From NCBI GenBank assembly GCA_910586095.1, contig CAJUHQ010000111.1, forward strand, positions 1 to 8,077: a stretch of DNA of 8,077 nucleotides, read 5' to 3'. Below the pieces are notes generated by a model that was given only the letters and a program-made list of their open reading frames with translations, did not search any database and had not been told where the DNA came from. The position numbers and the translations under genes are program-made. Each line of letters opens with the position of its first letter. Positions within the stretch are counted from its first letter, which is position 1. The stretch comes from an uncultured Lachnospiraceae bacterium (GTDB lineage Bacteria > Bacillota > Clostridia > Lachnospirales > Lachnospiraceae). Below, piece after piece: positions 1 to 6,775 of this stretch.

Positions 1-1
1 A

Positions 2-505
2 CGTATTGTAGTTATGAAGGATGGTATTGTTCAGCAGGTAGATACACCACAGAATTTGTATGAGAAACCACAGAACTTGTTCGTTGCAGGATTTATGGGT
101 TCACCACAGATGAACTTTATTGATGCTACAGTAGAAGTAAAAGGTGATACTGCGAACTTAAAGGTAGCAGGACTTACTATTGCACTTCCTCCTGCAAAAT
201 CTAAAAAGCTCATTGACGGCGGTTATAATGGAAAGAAAGTTACATTCGGTATCAGACCTGAGGACATCTATGATTCTCAGATGATGATCGAGGCAAAGCC
301 TGGAAGCACATTTGAGACAACAATCCGTGTATATGAGTTGCTCGGCGCAGAAGTATTCTTATATGCTGATCTTGCTGAGTTCCCAATTACAGCACGTGTT
401 GATCCTAGAACTACTGCAAGGCCTGGTGACAAGGTTAAGTTTGCTATCGATGTCGAGAAGATTCATGTATTTGATAAAGAGACAGAGAAGGTTGTTACAA
501 ACTAA
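2..505 (+). CDS. ugpC: Sugar ABC transporter ATP-binding protein, UgpC/MsmX type (5'-truncated by window edge)
   Basis: This is the C-terminal portion (167 codons) of the ATPase subunit that energises carbohydrate ABC importers at the cytoplasmic face of the membrane. The reading frame is open to the left edge and begins RIVVMKDG, so the ATG at 14 is an internal methionine. The first 40 residues hold the end of the nucleotide-binding domain (VMKDGIVQQVDTP, then LYEKPQNLFVAGFMGSP). These are followed by the regulatory TOBE/OB-fold region with the signature FGIRPEDI. Proteins of this family are about 370 residues, so roughly the first 200, with Walker A, the signature motif and Walker B, lie outside the window. 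MsmX/UgpC ATPases often serve several sugar importers, and no permease or binding-protein gene is visible here, so the substrate cannot be named. A strong terminator follows within 25 bp, so this is the last gene of its transcript. The choice between the names UgpC and MsmX is arbitrary. Confidence 0.93.
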   Translation, partial: RIVVMKDGIVQQVDTPQNLYEKPQNLFVAGFMGSPQMNFIDATVEVKGDTANLKVAGLTIALPPAKSKKLIDGGYNGKKVTFGIRPEDIYDSQMMIEAKPGSTFETTIRVYELLGAEVFLYADLAEFPITARVDPRTTARPGDKVKFAIDVEKIHVFDKETEKVVTN

Positions 506-526
506 TCTGAATACGAAACATATTTT

Positions 527-556
527 CCCCGGCGGTTTTGCCGGGGATTTTTTTTT
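527..556 (+). terminator. Rho-independent terminator after the ABC ATPase gene
   Basis: A perfect 7-bp GC-only stem (CCCCGGC at 527-533 with GCCGGGG at 540-546) closes a 6-nt loop and is followed by A and then nine T residues (548-556). It lies 22 bp after the ATPase stop codon and separates that transcript from the downstream regulator gene. Confidence 0.95.
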
Positions 557-605
557 CTAATAACAGACAATAGGACACTTTATTTTATTTTAATCTGTGT
601 TCGGA

Positions 606-634
606 TTGTATTCGTTTTTTATATCATATAAAAT
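606..634 (+). promoter_or_regulatory. Possible upstream sigma-70-type promoter for the PucR-like regulator
   Basis: TTGTAT (606-611) is separated by 17 nt from TAAAAT (629-634, five of six matches to TATAAT) in a very AT-rich stretch (600-660) between the terminator and the regulator gene. The same stretch has partly symmetrical ATATCATAT and ATATGTCATAT motifs that might bind a regulator. The -35 match is weak and AT-rich DNA gives such matches by chance. Confidence 0.3.
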
Positions 635-700
635 AAAGATATGTCATATGTTATAGTTTGTGAATAGCAACACTTTAATGATAAGGTTCTATTTTAACTG

Positions 701-729
701 TTGACAGAATGAACGAGAATCCATATATG
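701..729 (+). promoter_or_regulatory. Probable sigma-70-type promoter of the PucR-like regulator
   Basis: A perfect -35 box TTGACA (701-706) is followed after 17 nt by TATATG (724-729; TATA matches the -10 consensus). Transcription would begin near 736, downstream of the in-frame ATG codons at 709 and 727. This favours translation starting at 775 behind the AAAGGAG at 755-761. The -10 box is imperfect, so the call is not certain. Confidence 0.55.
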
Positions 730-774
730 GGGAAGTATAGGTTTTGCCACAGAGAAAGGAGTATGGTTGTAAAA

Positions 775-1863
775 ATGATATCAAACCAAATAATTCAGAC
801 AAGTATAGATGAATTGAAGGCAATTACAAAAGTCGATTTGTGCGTGATTGATATGGAAGGGCTTGTAGTGGCATCAACCTTCGACAGCAGGGCAATATCT
901 CAGGAATTGGTAATTAGTTTTGTACATTCTCCTGCGGATAGTCAGATTGTAGGCGGATATCATATGCTCAAGGTTCTTGAGGAGAATGAGGTACTGTATG
1001 TTTTGGTGTCAAAGGGACAGAGTACAGATGCCTATATGATTGGAAAAGTGGCTGTCAGTCAGCTACAAAATTTAGTGATTGCATATAAGGAACACTTTGA
1101 TAAAAATAATTTCTTCCAGAATTTATTGTTGGATAATCTGTTGTTGGTAGATATTTATAATCGTGCAAAAAAGCTTCATATAGAGCCAGAAATACCGCGC
1201 GTTGTGTATTTGATTGAGGCACAAAATGACAAGGACAATATTTCGATGGAAATGCTCAAAAATATTTTTAGTGAGCAGCCAGGATGTTATCTTACGGCAG
1301 TAGAGCAGAAAAATATTATTTTAATTAAAGATGTCAGTACAATGGAATCATATGATGAGGTAGAACAGACAGCGCAGGTGATTGTAGATATGCTCAATGC
1401 GGAGGCAATGTTGATTGCCAAGGTAGCATATGGGGCTATTGTACGTGAACTAAAAGAGGTATCTAAATCATATAAAGAGGCTAAGATGGCTTTGGATGTC
1501 GGCAAGATTTTCTATATGGAGAAGTCTATCAATGCATATAACACGTTGGGAATAGGCCGTCTTATTTATCAGTTGCCGATCAATCTGTGTCGCATTTATA
1601 TGAAAGAGGTATTTGGAGATAATATACCAGATGATCTAGATGATGAAATGCTCACAACTGTGCAAAAGTTTTTTGATAATAATCTCAATGTATCAGAAAC
1701 ATCCAGACAGCTTTTTGTTCATCGCAATACGCTGGTATATCGTATAGAGAAATTACATCAATCCACAGGACTTGACATTAGAAAATTTGATGATGCCTTA
1801 ACCTTTAAGATTGCTTTGATGGTGGTCAATTATATGAAATATATCGATTCGTTGGAAGGATAG
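775..1863 (+). CDS. PucR/CdaR-family helix-turn-helix transcriptional regulator
   Basis: A 362-residue cytoplasmic DNA-binding regulator. The N-terminal region (about 1-110, beginning MISNQIIQTSIDELK with VDLCVIDMEG at 20-29) resembles the ligand-sensing region of CdaR-like regulators. The middle (about 140-250, from PRVVYLIEA) fits the GGDEF-like CdaR domain. The C-terminus (about 291-350, containing NVSETSRQLFVHRNTLVYRI) is the PucR-type HTH, in which HRNTL.YRI is the recognition-helix signature. The reading frame extends up to an ATG at 709, but I chose the ATG at 775 for three reasons: it has AAAGGAG 13 nt upstream, the protein then begins like family members, and a likely promoter overlaps 709. 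ATG 763 lies only 1 nt from the same Shine-Dalgarno and is the main alternative. Family members act on uptake or catabolism of sugar diacids, purines or other carbon sources. No obvious target operon lies next to it, so its ligand is unknown. Confidence 0.88.
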   Translation: MISNQIIQTSIDELKAITKVDLCVIDMEGLVVASTFDSRAISQELVISFVHSPADSQIVGGYHMLKVLEENEVLYVLVSKGQSTDAYMIGKVAVSQLQNLVIAYKEHFDKNNFFQNLLLDNLLLVDIYNRAKKLHIEPEIPRVVYLIEAQNDKDNISMEMLKNIFSEQPGCYLTAVEQKNIILIKDVSTMESYDEVEQTAQVIVDMLNAEAMLIAKVAYGAIVRELKEVSKSYKEAKMALDVGKIFYMEKSINAYNTLGIGRLIYQLPINLCRIYMKEVFGDNIPDDLDDEMLTTVQKFFDNNLNVSETSRQLFVHRNTLVYRIEKLHQSTGLDIRKFDDALTFKIALMVVNYMKYIDSLEG

Positions 1864-1881
1864 GGCAGTATTTACTAGATA

Positions 1882-1917
1882 AAAAATCCCCTTTTGCCAC
1901 GGTAAAAGGGGATTTTT
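1882..1917. terminator. Bidirectional rho-independent terminator between convergent genes
   Basis: A perfect 14-bp inverted repeat (AAAAATCCCCTTTT at 1882-1895 with AAAAGGGGATTTTT at 1904-1917) flanks the 8-nt loop GCCACGGT. The GGGG/CCCC core is followed by a T run on both strands. It lies 18 bp after the regulator stop (plus) and about 90 bp beyond the PII-like gene stop (minus), so it can end transcription from both sides. Confidence 0.95.
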
Positions 1918-2005
1918 ATACATAGATCTGTATAGAAGAAAACGTGTTCTGTGTGATTGCTTATATATAAATCGTAAAAATGATGCTAGTGAGTCGATTT
2001 TGTAT

Positions 2006-2701
2006 TTAATCAAGGCCGACAGTGCCGTCAACAGGGAGAGAAAATACAATTCCCTGTGCTTTGCTTTGCATACCACACTCTTTGCTAATAGCTTGCATGA
2101 TAGGTAATTTGTCATCCTTTTTAGCAAGGATAATAACAACCTCTCGTTCCTGCTGTACACTGATCTTCCAGAATCGCGTAGCTTCTTCGCTTCCGACGCG
2201 TCTACTGTGAAACACAGTACCTCCTGATGCGCCCATAGGACGAGCAGCATTCATTACATTTTCACTAAATCCTTGGTTTACAATAGCCAAAACCATACTG
2301 TATTCATTTTCCATCGCTTCTGATTCCTCTCTTTCCAATAATGCGCGTTTTTCTTCTGGTATTAGTGTCTCGATTAATTGAAGAACACGGCCGCTGCCGC
2401 CCGACATGGTGACGGTAAATGCAATTCCTGTGTTTGGCATGCCCAAATGCAACTTTTTTTGTAGTTTGGTGAGTATTTCTGGTACAACGATTCGTGGCAT
2501 CATGCTCATAAGGATACGTTTGTCGACTCCATCTAATCCCAACATATCCATAACTTCATTAGAAGCAGTTCCTTGACTGTGGGTGATATACTGTGCGGGG
2601 ACATTTTCTGCCTGAAATAGATCAACGGCTTTATCTACCAATTTTGGTGTTGCAATCAGAAACAACATTTGAAAAGCCGGTTTTTTATAATTGCCTGTCA
2701 T
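2006..2701 (-). CDS. Tandem PII-like (P-II family) regulatory protein
   Basis: A 231-residue soluble protein that appears to contain two PII/GlnB-like ferredoxin-fold domains. The first is at about 12-110 (starting MLFLIATPKLVDKAVDLF). The second, at about 134-231, carries the more recognisable signatures GASGGTVFHSR (157-167) and the C-terminal GIVFSLPVD (217-225). The linker (about 111-133) is charged and rich in Glu. PII proteins are trimeric sensors of nucleotides and small metabolites that bind and regulate transporters or enzymes. This one is not classical GlnB/GlnK: I see no canonical T-loop with the uridylylated tyrosine, and the domain is doubled. Its ATG follows the upstream DUF1538 stop by 4 nt, and its AGGAGG (2716-2711) lies in the last codons of that gene, so the two are co-expressed and probably act together. 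The inferred role is a cytoplasmic gate or sensor for the DUF1538 transporter. The ligand cannot be read from sequence. Confidence 0.85.
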   Translation of the reverse strand: MTGNYKKPAFQMLFLIATPKLVDKAVDLFQAENVPAQYITHSQGTASNEVMDMLGLDGVDKRILMSMMPRIVVPEILTKLQKKLHLGMPNTGIAFTVTMSGGSGRVLQLIETLIPEEKRALLEREESEAMENEYSMVLAIVNQGFSENVMNAARPMGASGGTVFHSRRVGSEEATRFWKISVQQEREVVIILAKKDDKLPIMQAISKECGMQSKAQGIVFSLPVDGTVGLD

Positions 2702-2705
2702 TTGA

Positions 2706-4262
2706 CTAATCCTCCTCGAATTCTAAGATATCATCTACATCCTCCAAGGATATAATTTCCTCAGGAATAATTTCTTCAGGAATCATACCCTGTGCAGCAG
2801 TCTTGTGTGCTTGTTTGAGTTTAAGTTGGTACAGGATTCCCATAATCTGCACAGCAATTAACGGAGTTAATGCTACCAATGCTACAACACCAAATGCATC
2901 GGTCATAATATTGCCGCCAATTGATTCGCAGGCTCCAATGCTTAATGGGAGTAAAAAGGTGGTGGTCATAGGACCACTGGCTACACCACCCGAGTCAAAA
3001 GCGATACCAACAAACATCTTTGGAACAAATCGCGACAGCACTAACGCGATGAGATAGCCTGGGATAACAATCCAGTGGATAGATAATCCAGTCAGAATAC
3101 GAAGCATGGAAAGACCAATACTGACTGATACACCAATAGACAGGCATCGGTTCATAGATTTTGCAGATACGGCGCCATTGGTCACACCCTCCACTTGGTG
3201 ATTGAGGACTTGTATTGCGGGCTCAGCTTTTACAATGTAATATCCAATTAGCATGCCAATCGGTATAAGTAACCATCGCCAGTTTGCGTTGGCAATATCA
3301 TGTCCTAGGGAAGAACCAACAGGGGCAAATCCGACACTGACTCCACAAAGAAAAAGAACCAGGCCGATATATGTATAGGCAAAACCAATGAGAACACGCT
3401 TAATCTGACGTCGTTGATAACGATGAGTAAGTAGTTGGAATATAAGAAAAACAGCGGCGACAGGAAGGAGTGAAATAAAAACCTCTTTGATATAAGGAGG
3501 AGTACTAATCAAAAATTCCCAGATAACATCGCGCGTTGTAGCTACATCCGCCACGGATGATAAGGTAAAAGCCGCCTGTGTTGGATTGTAGAAACAGCCT
3601 AAAATCAATACAGCTAAGATGGGGCCAACGCTAGAAAGTGCCACCAGACCAAAACTATCACTCGATGCATTTGTATCACCGCGGACAGAAGCAAGACCGA
3701 CACCCATTGCCATAATAAATGGTACAGTCATAGGACCTGTTGTCACACCGCCAGAGTCAAAGGCAACTGCCAAAAAGCTTTTTGGCACCAGAAAGGACAA
3801 TCCAATCAAGGCGATATAAAGTACTGCTAGAATGGTTGACAAGTTAATCTGAAACAAAATTCTAATGATTGCCAGAGCAAGAAAGATACCAACTCCAATC
3901 GCTACTGTAAAAATTAAAGTGTAGTTGGGGATGGAAGGCACTTGTCCAGCCAAAACTTGTAGATCAGGTTCTGAGAGCGTTATGATAGTTCCCATAGAAA
4001 AACCAAGTAAAAAAATAACAAGAATATGTCGTGTTTTGGAGATCTGAACACCGATACCTTCACCTAGAGGAGTCATTGACATCTCTGCTCCAAGCTGGAA
4101 AAATCCCATTCCGACGACCAGCATAACAGCTCCTGTAATAAACATAACCATTGTCCCTAGTTCAACAGGGACAAGCAGGATACTAATTAACAGCACAATA
4201 CCCGTTATCGGTAAAACTGCGGAAACAGATTCTAGTATTTTTTCTTTTAATTTTTGGTTCAT
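2706..4262 (-). CDS. DUF1538 family membrane protein, two-repeat fusion (putative cation/proton antiporter)
   Basis: A 518-residue, very hydrophobic protein with many predicted membrane segments. It consists of two homologous halves. Half 1 carries SEPDLQVL (97-104), PKSFLAVAFDSGGVTTGPMT (160-179) and DSFGLVAL (202-209). Half 2 repeats these as AEPAIQVL (346-353), PKMFVGIAFDSGGVASGPMT (414-433) and DAFGVVAL (455-462). A basic linker (about 272-288, HRYQRRQIKR) joins them. The C-terminus (about 494-518) is strongly acidic, with PEEI repeated twice. The family is DUF1538. From memory, a paired DUF1538 system called UmpAB in Halomonas was reported as a Na+(Li+,K+)/H+ antiporter, and this protein looks like both partners fused, so cation/proton exchange is a reasonable but unproven role. 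I chose the ATG at 4262 because AGAGG lies 8 nt upstream; a GTG at 4271 and an ATG at 4268 are too close to it. It heads an operon with the PII-like gene. Confidence 0.87.
   Translation of the reverse strand: MNQKLKEKILESVSAVLPITGIVLLISILLVPVELGTMVMFITGAVMLVVGMGFFQLGAEMSMTPLGEGIGVQISKTRHILVIFLLGFSMGTIITLSEPDLQVLAGQVPSIPNYTLIFTVAIGVGIFLALAIIRILFQINLSTILAVLYIALIGLSFLVPKSFLAVAFDSGGVTTGPMTVPFIMAMGVGLASVRGDTNASSDSFGLVALSSVGPILAVLILGCFYNPTQAAFTLSSVADVATTRDVIWEFLISTPPYIKEVFISLLPVAAVFLIFQLLTHRYQRRQIKRVLIGFAYTYIGLVLFLCGVSVGFAPVGSSLGHDIANANWRWLLIPIGMLIGYYIVKAEPAIQVLNHQVEGVTNGAVSAKSMNRCLSIGVSVSIGLSMLRILTGLSIHWIVIPGYLIALVLSRFVPKMFVGIAFDSGGVASGPMTTTFLLPLSIGACESIGGNIMTDAFGVVALVALTPLIAVQIMGILYQLKLKQAHKTAAQGMIPEEIIPEEIISLEDVDDILEFEED
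2711..2716 (-). promoter_or_regulatory. Ribosome binding site of the PII-like gene, inside the upstream coding sequence
   Basis: On the minus strand AGGAGG lies 9 nt before the PII-like ATG (2701). It is formed by the final Glu-Glu-Asp codons of the DUF1538 gene, whose TAG ends 4 nt before that ATG. The overlap implies translational coupling and a fixed ratio of the two proteins. Confidence 0.85.
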
Positions 4263-4326
4263 AGGCATCACCTCTCTTTGGATGGAATCTTCGTATATAC
4301 TGTAGAATCATTGGGTAGATGCTATT

Positions 4327-4355
4327 ATTATATTCAGCCTCATGATACTTGTCAA
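4327..4355 (-). promoter_or_regulatory. Consensus sigma-70 promoter of the DUF1538-PII operon
   Basis: On the minus strand a perfect TTGACA (4355-4350) is separated by exactly 17 nt from a perfect TATAAT (4332-4327). Transcription should start near 4320, giving a leader of about 58 nt before the ATG at 4262. No riboswitch-like fold is evident in this short leader. A full-consensus promoter suggests strong basal expression unless an unseen repressor acts. Confidence 0.88.
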
Positions 4356-4457
4356 CCGCGTTTTGGGCTGCAAAGAGAATATAGGATGAAAGTGATGAAG
4401 TTGGCTAATCTTTGTGATAGAGTCGTTTTCATAGGGGCATGTACGACGATTTGGAAG

Positions 4458-4486
4458 TTGAAAAGGAGGCGGTTTCATGATATACT
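4458..4486 (+). promoter_or_regulatory. Sigma-70 promoter of the methyltransferase gene, with extended -10
   Basis: TTGAAA (4458-4463) is followed by a 17-nt spacer and TATACT (4481-4486), with TGA directly before it forming an extended -10 (TGATATACT). Transcription would start near 4493, leaving a leader of about 124 nt before the ATG at 4617. Together with the minus-strand promoter 100 bp to the left, it accounts for the 354-bp gene-free gap (4263-4616), a divergent control region in which I see no other gene. Confidence 0.75.
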
Positions 4487-4616
4487 GTGAAAGGCTATAC
4501 GACCAATAAAAAATTGGATTTTATATCAAATAAAGATAGAACAAAATTGTTTGGGTCAATACAATAAAGTAATAACGTTAGTATGGATAAATACAGTATA
4601 CAATGAGGAAGCAAAA

Positions 4617-6512
4617 ATGATGGAGCAAGCAATCAGAAAGGAAAAGATGGTTCAGGCAAAGCCTATTTTAAAGTGGGCAGGCGGAAAAACACAAATGCTT
4701 GGCGATCTTACACCTAAAGTGCCAAAGACATATGGCAGATACATAGAACCTTTTTTGGGTGGTGGTGCACTTTTTTTTCATTTGAATCCGACTAACGCCA
4801 TTCTTGCTGACAGCAATCCCGAATTGATTAACATGTATCAGGAAGTGGCAGATCATGTTGATTGGGTGATAGAGTATTTGCGCCAATATAAAAATACAAA
4901 GGAAGAGTATTATGCTGTTCGCGCGCTAGATTGGACTAAGTTGTCCAAAGCGGAAGCGGCTGCCAGAATGATTTATCTCAATAAAACTTGTTATAATGGA
5001 TTGTATCGTGTAAATAGAAAAGGACAGTTCAATGTGCCTTATGGCAAATATAAATCTCCTAATTTTTGTGATGAAGAAGCATTGTATGCTGCCTCAGAAG
5101 CCTTGCAGAACAAAAGCATTGTGTGCAATGATTATCATGTGGTATTAAAAGAATATGCACAGGCAGGGGATTTTATTTTTTTGGACCCGCCTTATTTACC
5201 GATTTCAGAATGTTCCGATTTTAAACGTTACACAAAAGAGCAGTTTTATGAGGAGAATCACATTGAATTGGCTAAAGAGGTACAGCGATTACAGAAAATA
5301 GGGTGCCATGTTATTTTGACCAATTCCAATCATCCGCTCGTGCACCAGTTGTACGCACCCTACAATATAGAAGTGATTCAAACAAAAAGATATATTTCTT
5401 GTAACGGAGATAAACGAAAGGGTGAAGATGTCATTGTGACTATTTTAACAAAAAAAGAAGAAGAATCAAAAATAGTTTTAAAATCATTAGAAGAGCAAGT
5501 GCAAAAATATCCACCAACTAGGTTTATGGGATCAAAGAGTAAATTGCTAGGACAAATCTGGTCAGTTGCCTCACAGTTTGAATTTGACACAGTTGTGGAT
5601 TTATTTTCTGGTTCTGGTATTGTAGGATATATGTTTAAGGCACAGGGAAAAGCTGTCATTAGCAATGATTATATGGCAATGTCGGCAATTTTTACCAAGG
5701 CAATGGTGGAAAACAGTCATACAATATTACCATTAGAAGAGGCGAAGGCGCTATTGCTTCCAACAAGTGCTTCCGATCATTTTGTATCAAAGACATTTCA
5801 GGATTTGTATTATTCTGATGCAGAAAATGAACAGATTGATAATATGAGAGCGAATATTGCGGCGATAAAAGATCCATATCAACATGCGATTGCTATGACA
5901 GCACTGATACGTGCCTGCATCAAAAAGCGCCCGCGTGGAATTTTCACTTACACGGGAAATCGTTATGATGACGGACGAAAAGATTTAAAAAAAACGTTGG
6001 AAGAGCAATTTTTAGAGGCGGTTGTGGCGATCAATGAGGCGGTGTTTGACAATAAAAAAGTAAATAAGTCAAATTATGGGGACGCGATGGAATTACAAGT
6101 AGGAACACAAGATTTGATTTACATTGATCCGCCTTACTATTCGCCATTGTCAGACAATGAGTATGTGCGCCGTTATCATTTTGTAGAGGGGCTTGCTAGA
6201 GACTGGAAAGGGGTTGAAATACAACAAAATACGCAGACAAAAAAGTTTAAATCGTATCCAACTCCATTTTCTACAAGAAAAGGAGCAGCAGAGGCATTTG
6301 ACCGATTATTTGCAAAGTTTGCAAAGAGTATTTTGATAATCTCTTATTCATCGAACAGCCAGCCAACACAGGAGGAAATGATTAGCCTCTTAAAAAAGCA
6401 TAAGGAGCATGTGGATGTATTTCCTATTGATTATACTTATGCATTTGGTAATCAAAAGGCTGCAAAAACAAATCGAAACAAGGTGCAGGAATATTTATTT
6501 GTCGCATATTAA
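4617..6512 (+). CDS. Fused two-domain DNA adenine-N6 methyltransferase of a type IIS-like restriction-modification system
   Basis: A 631-residue enzyme with two complete Dam/D12-class methyltransferase domains that transfer methyl from S-adenosylmethionine to adenine N6. Domain 1 (about 15-278) has KWAGGK (19-24), the SAM-binding EPFLGGGALFF (44-54) and catalytic DPPY (190-193). A charged Lys/Glu linker (279-297) leads to domain 2 (about 298-631), with RFMGSK (302-307), SAM-binding DLFSGSG (328-334) and a second DPPY (504-507). Fused double methylases such as M.FokI and M.StsI are similar in size; each half modifies one strand of an asymmetric site, and the same is inferred here. I chose the ATG at 4617 because GAGG lies 8 nt upstream; an in-frame TTG at 4551 lacks a ribosome site, and ATG 4620 is a minor alternative. 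The partner endonuclease starts 307 bp downstream. The target sequence is unknown, but the partner's family suggests a GGATC- or GAGTC-like site. Confidence 0.93.
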   Translation: MMEQAIRKEKMVQAKPILKWAGGKTQMLGDLTPKVPKTYGRYIEPFLGGGALFFHLNPTNAILADSNPELINMYQEVADHVDWVIEYLRQYKNTKEEYYAVRALDWTKLSKAEAAARMIYLNKTCYNGLYRVNRKGQFNVPYGKYKSPNFCDEEALYAASEALQNKSIVCNDYHVVLKEYAQAGDFIFLDPPYLPISECSDFKRYTKEQFYEENHIELAKEVQRLQKIGCHVILTNSNHPLVHQLYAPYNIEVIQTKRYISCNGDKRKGEDVIVTILTKKEEESKIVLKSLEEQVQKYPPTRFMGSKSKLLGQIWSVASQFEFDTVVDLFSGSGIVGYMFKAQGKAVISNDYMAMSAIFTKAMVENSHTILPLEEAKALLLPTSASDHFVSKTFQDLYYSDAENEQIDNMRANIAAIKDPYQHAIAMTALIRACIKKRPRGIFTYTGNRYDDGRKDLKKTLEEQFLEAVVAINEAVFDNKKVNKSNYGDAMELQVGTQDLIYIDPPYYSPLSDNEYVRRYHFVEGLARDWKGVEIQQNTQTKKFKSYPTPFSTRKGAAEAFDRLFAKFAKSILIISYSSNSQPTQEEMISLLKKHKEHVDVFPIDYTYAFGNQKAAKTNRNKVQEYLFVAY

Positions 6513-6518
6513 TTAGTG

Positions 6519-6546
6519 TGAAAACGCCAAAAGCAGGTGTTTTTCA
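6519..6546 (+). terminator. Weak terminator-like hairpin after the methyltransferase gene
   Basis: TGAAAACGCC (6519-6528) and GGTGTTTTTCA (6536-6546) pair around the loop AAAAGCA, with one G-T pair and one extra T. The 3' arm ends in a run of five T (6540-6544). It starts 6 nt after the methyltransferase stop and occupies the position of the first repeat unit. The T run lies inside the stem and the GC core is only 4 bp, so termination is probably partial at best. Confidence 0.4.
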
Positions 6547-6576
6547 TTCGGATTTGAGTCGCAGCAAAACAGCGAC

Positions 6577-6611
6577 ATGGGAGTTAGTGTGAAATATAAA
6601 ATTTCACCCAT
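6577..6611 (+). repeat. Repeat unit 1: bulged hairpin
   Basis: ATGG (6577-6580) pairs with CCAT (6608-6611) and GTGAAAT (6589-6595) pairs with ATTTCAC (6601-6607) around the loop ATAAA. The 8-nt sequence GAGTTAGT (6581-6588) is left as a one-sided bulge. The same bulge sequence occurs in unit 2. Confidence 0.7.
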
Positions 6612-6641
6612 CTTGATTTAAATGCCTGCAAAAACAGGCAG

Positions 6642-6719
6642 ATGGGAGTTAGTGTGAAAAGTACTTCTAACCGTTTGCAGCAAGGGCTGCTTCACAAAGA
6701 AGTACTAAATTTCACCCAT
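6642..6719 (+). repeat. Repeat unit 2: bulged hairpin with extended arm
   Basis: It has the same base as unit 1 (ATGG 6642-6645 with CCAT 6716-6719; bulge GAGTTAGT 6646-6653; GTGAAA 6654-6659 with TTTCAC 6710-6715). The arm is lengthened by a perfect 9-bp stem, AGTACTTCT (6660-6668) with AGAAGTACT (6698-6706). An inner hairpin GCAGC/GCTGC (6677-6681, 6686-6690) sits in its loop. The unpaired AAA at 6707-6709 lies on the 3' side. Confidence 0.7.
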
Positions 6720-6769
6720 CTTCTGATTGGAGAGCCTGCAAAAGCAGGCAGATGGGAGTTAGTGTGTTA

Positions 6770-6775
6770 TATAAT
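6770..6775 (+). promoter_or_regulatory. Possible -10 element for the endonuclease gene at the edge of the last repeat
   Basis: A perfect TATAAT lies 4 nt after the third full repeat copy and 45 bp before the endonuclease ATG. No convincing -35 box is found 15-19 nt upstream, where the repeat sequence lies. If it is used, the repeat would occupy the upstream promoter region of the endonuclease gene. Confidence 0.3.

Noticed and set aside
1798..2250. 150-codon minus-strand reading frame across the convergent gene ends.
   Set aside because: It runs through the bidirectional terminator, overlaps the PII-like gene in another frame, lacks a ribosome site, and has a composition unlike a real protein.
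4263..4320. Possible riboswitch in the leader of the DUF1538 operon.
   Set aside because: The predicted leader is only about 58 nt, with no visible stable stem or terminator.
4386..4490. 34-codon reading frame (starting MKVMKLANLC) in the divergent gap.
   Set aside because: It has no well-placed ribosome site, no recognisable motif, and runs through the methyltransferase promoter.
4477..4509. 10-codon reading frame (MIYCERLYDQ) behind a perfect AAAAGGAGG, resembling a leader peptide before the methyltransferase.
   Set aside because: The AAAAGGAGG and ATG lie inside the TTGAAA-17-TATACT promoter and upstream of its predicted start near 4493, so they would not be on the mRNA.
4551..4616. TTG start at 4551 adding 22 residues to the methyltransferase.
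   Set aside because: There is no Shine-Dalgarno before it, and the added residues do not look like part of a Dam-type domain. ATG 4617 has GAGG at good spacing.
6511..6766. CRISPR-like array.
   Set aside because: The spacings are irregular (65 and 110 nt), repeats are only 15 nt, the intervening sequence is itself partly repeated, and no cas gene is present.
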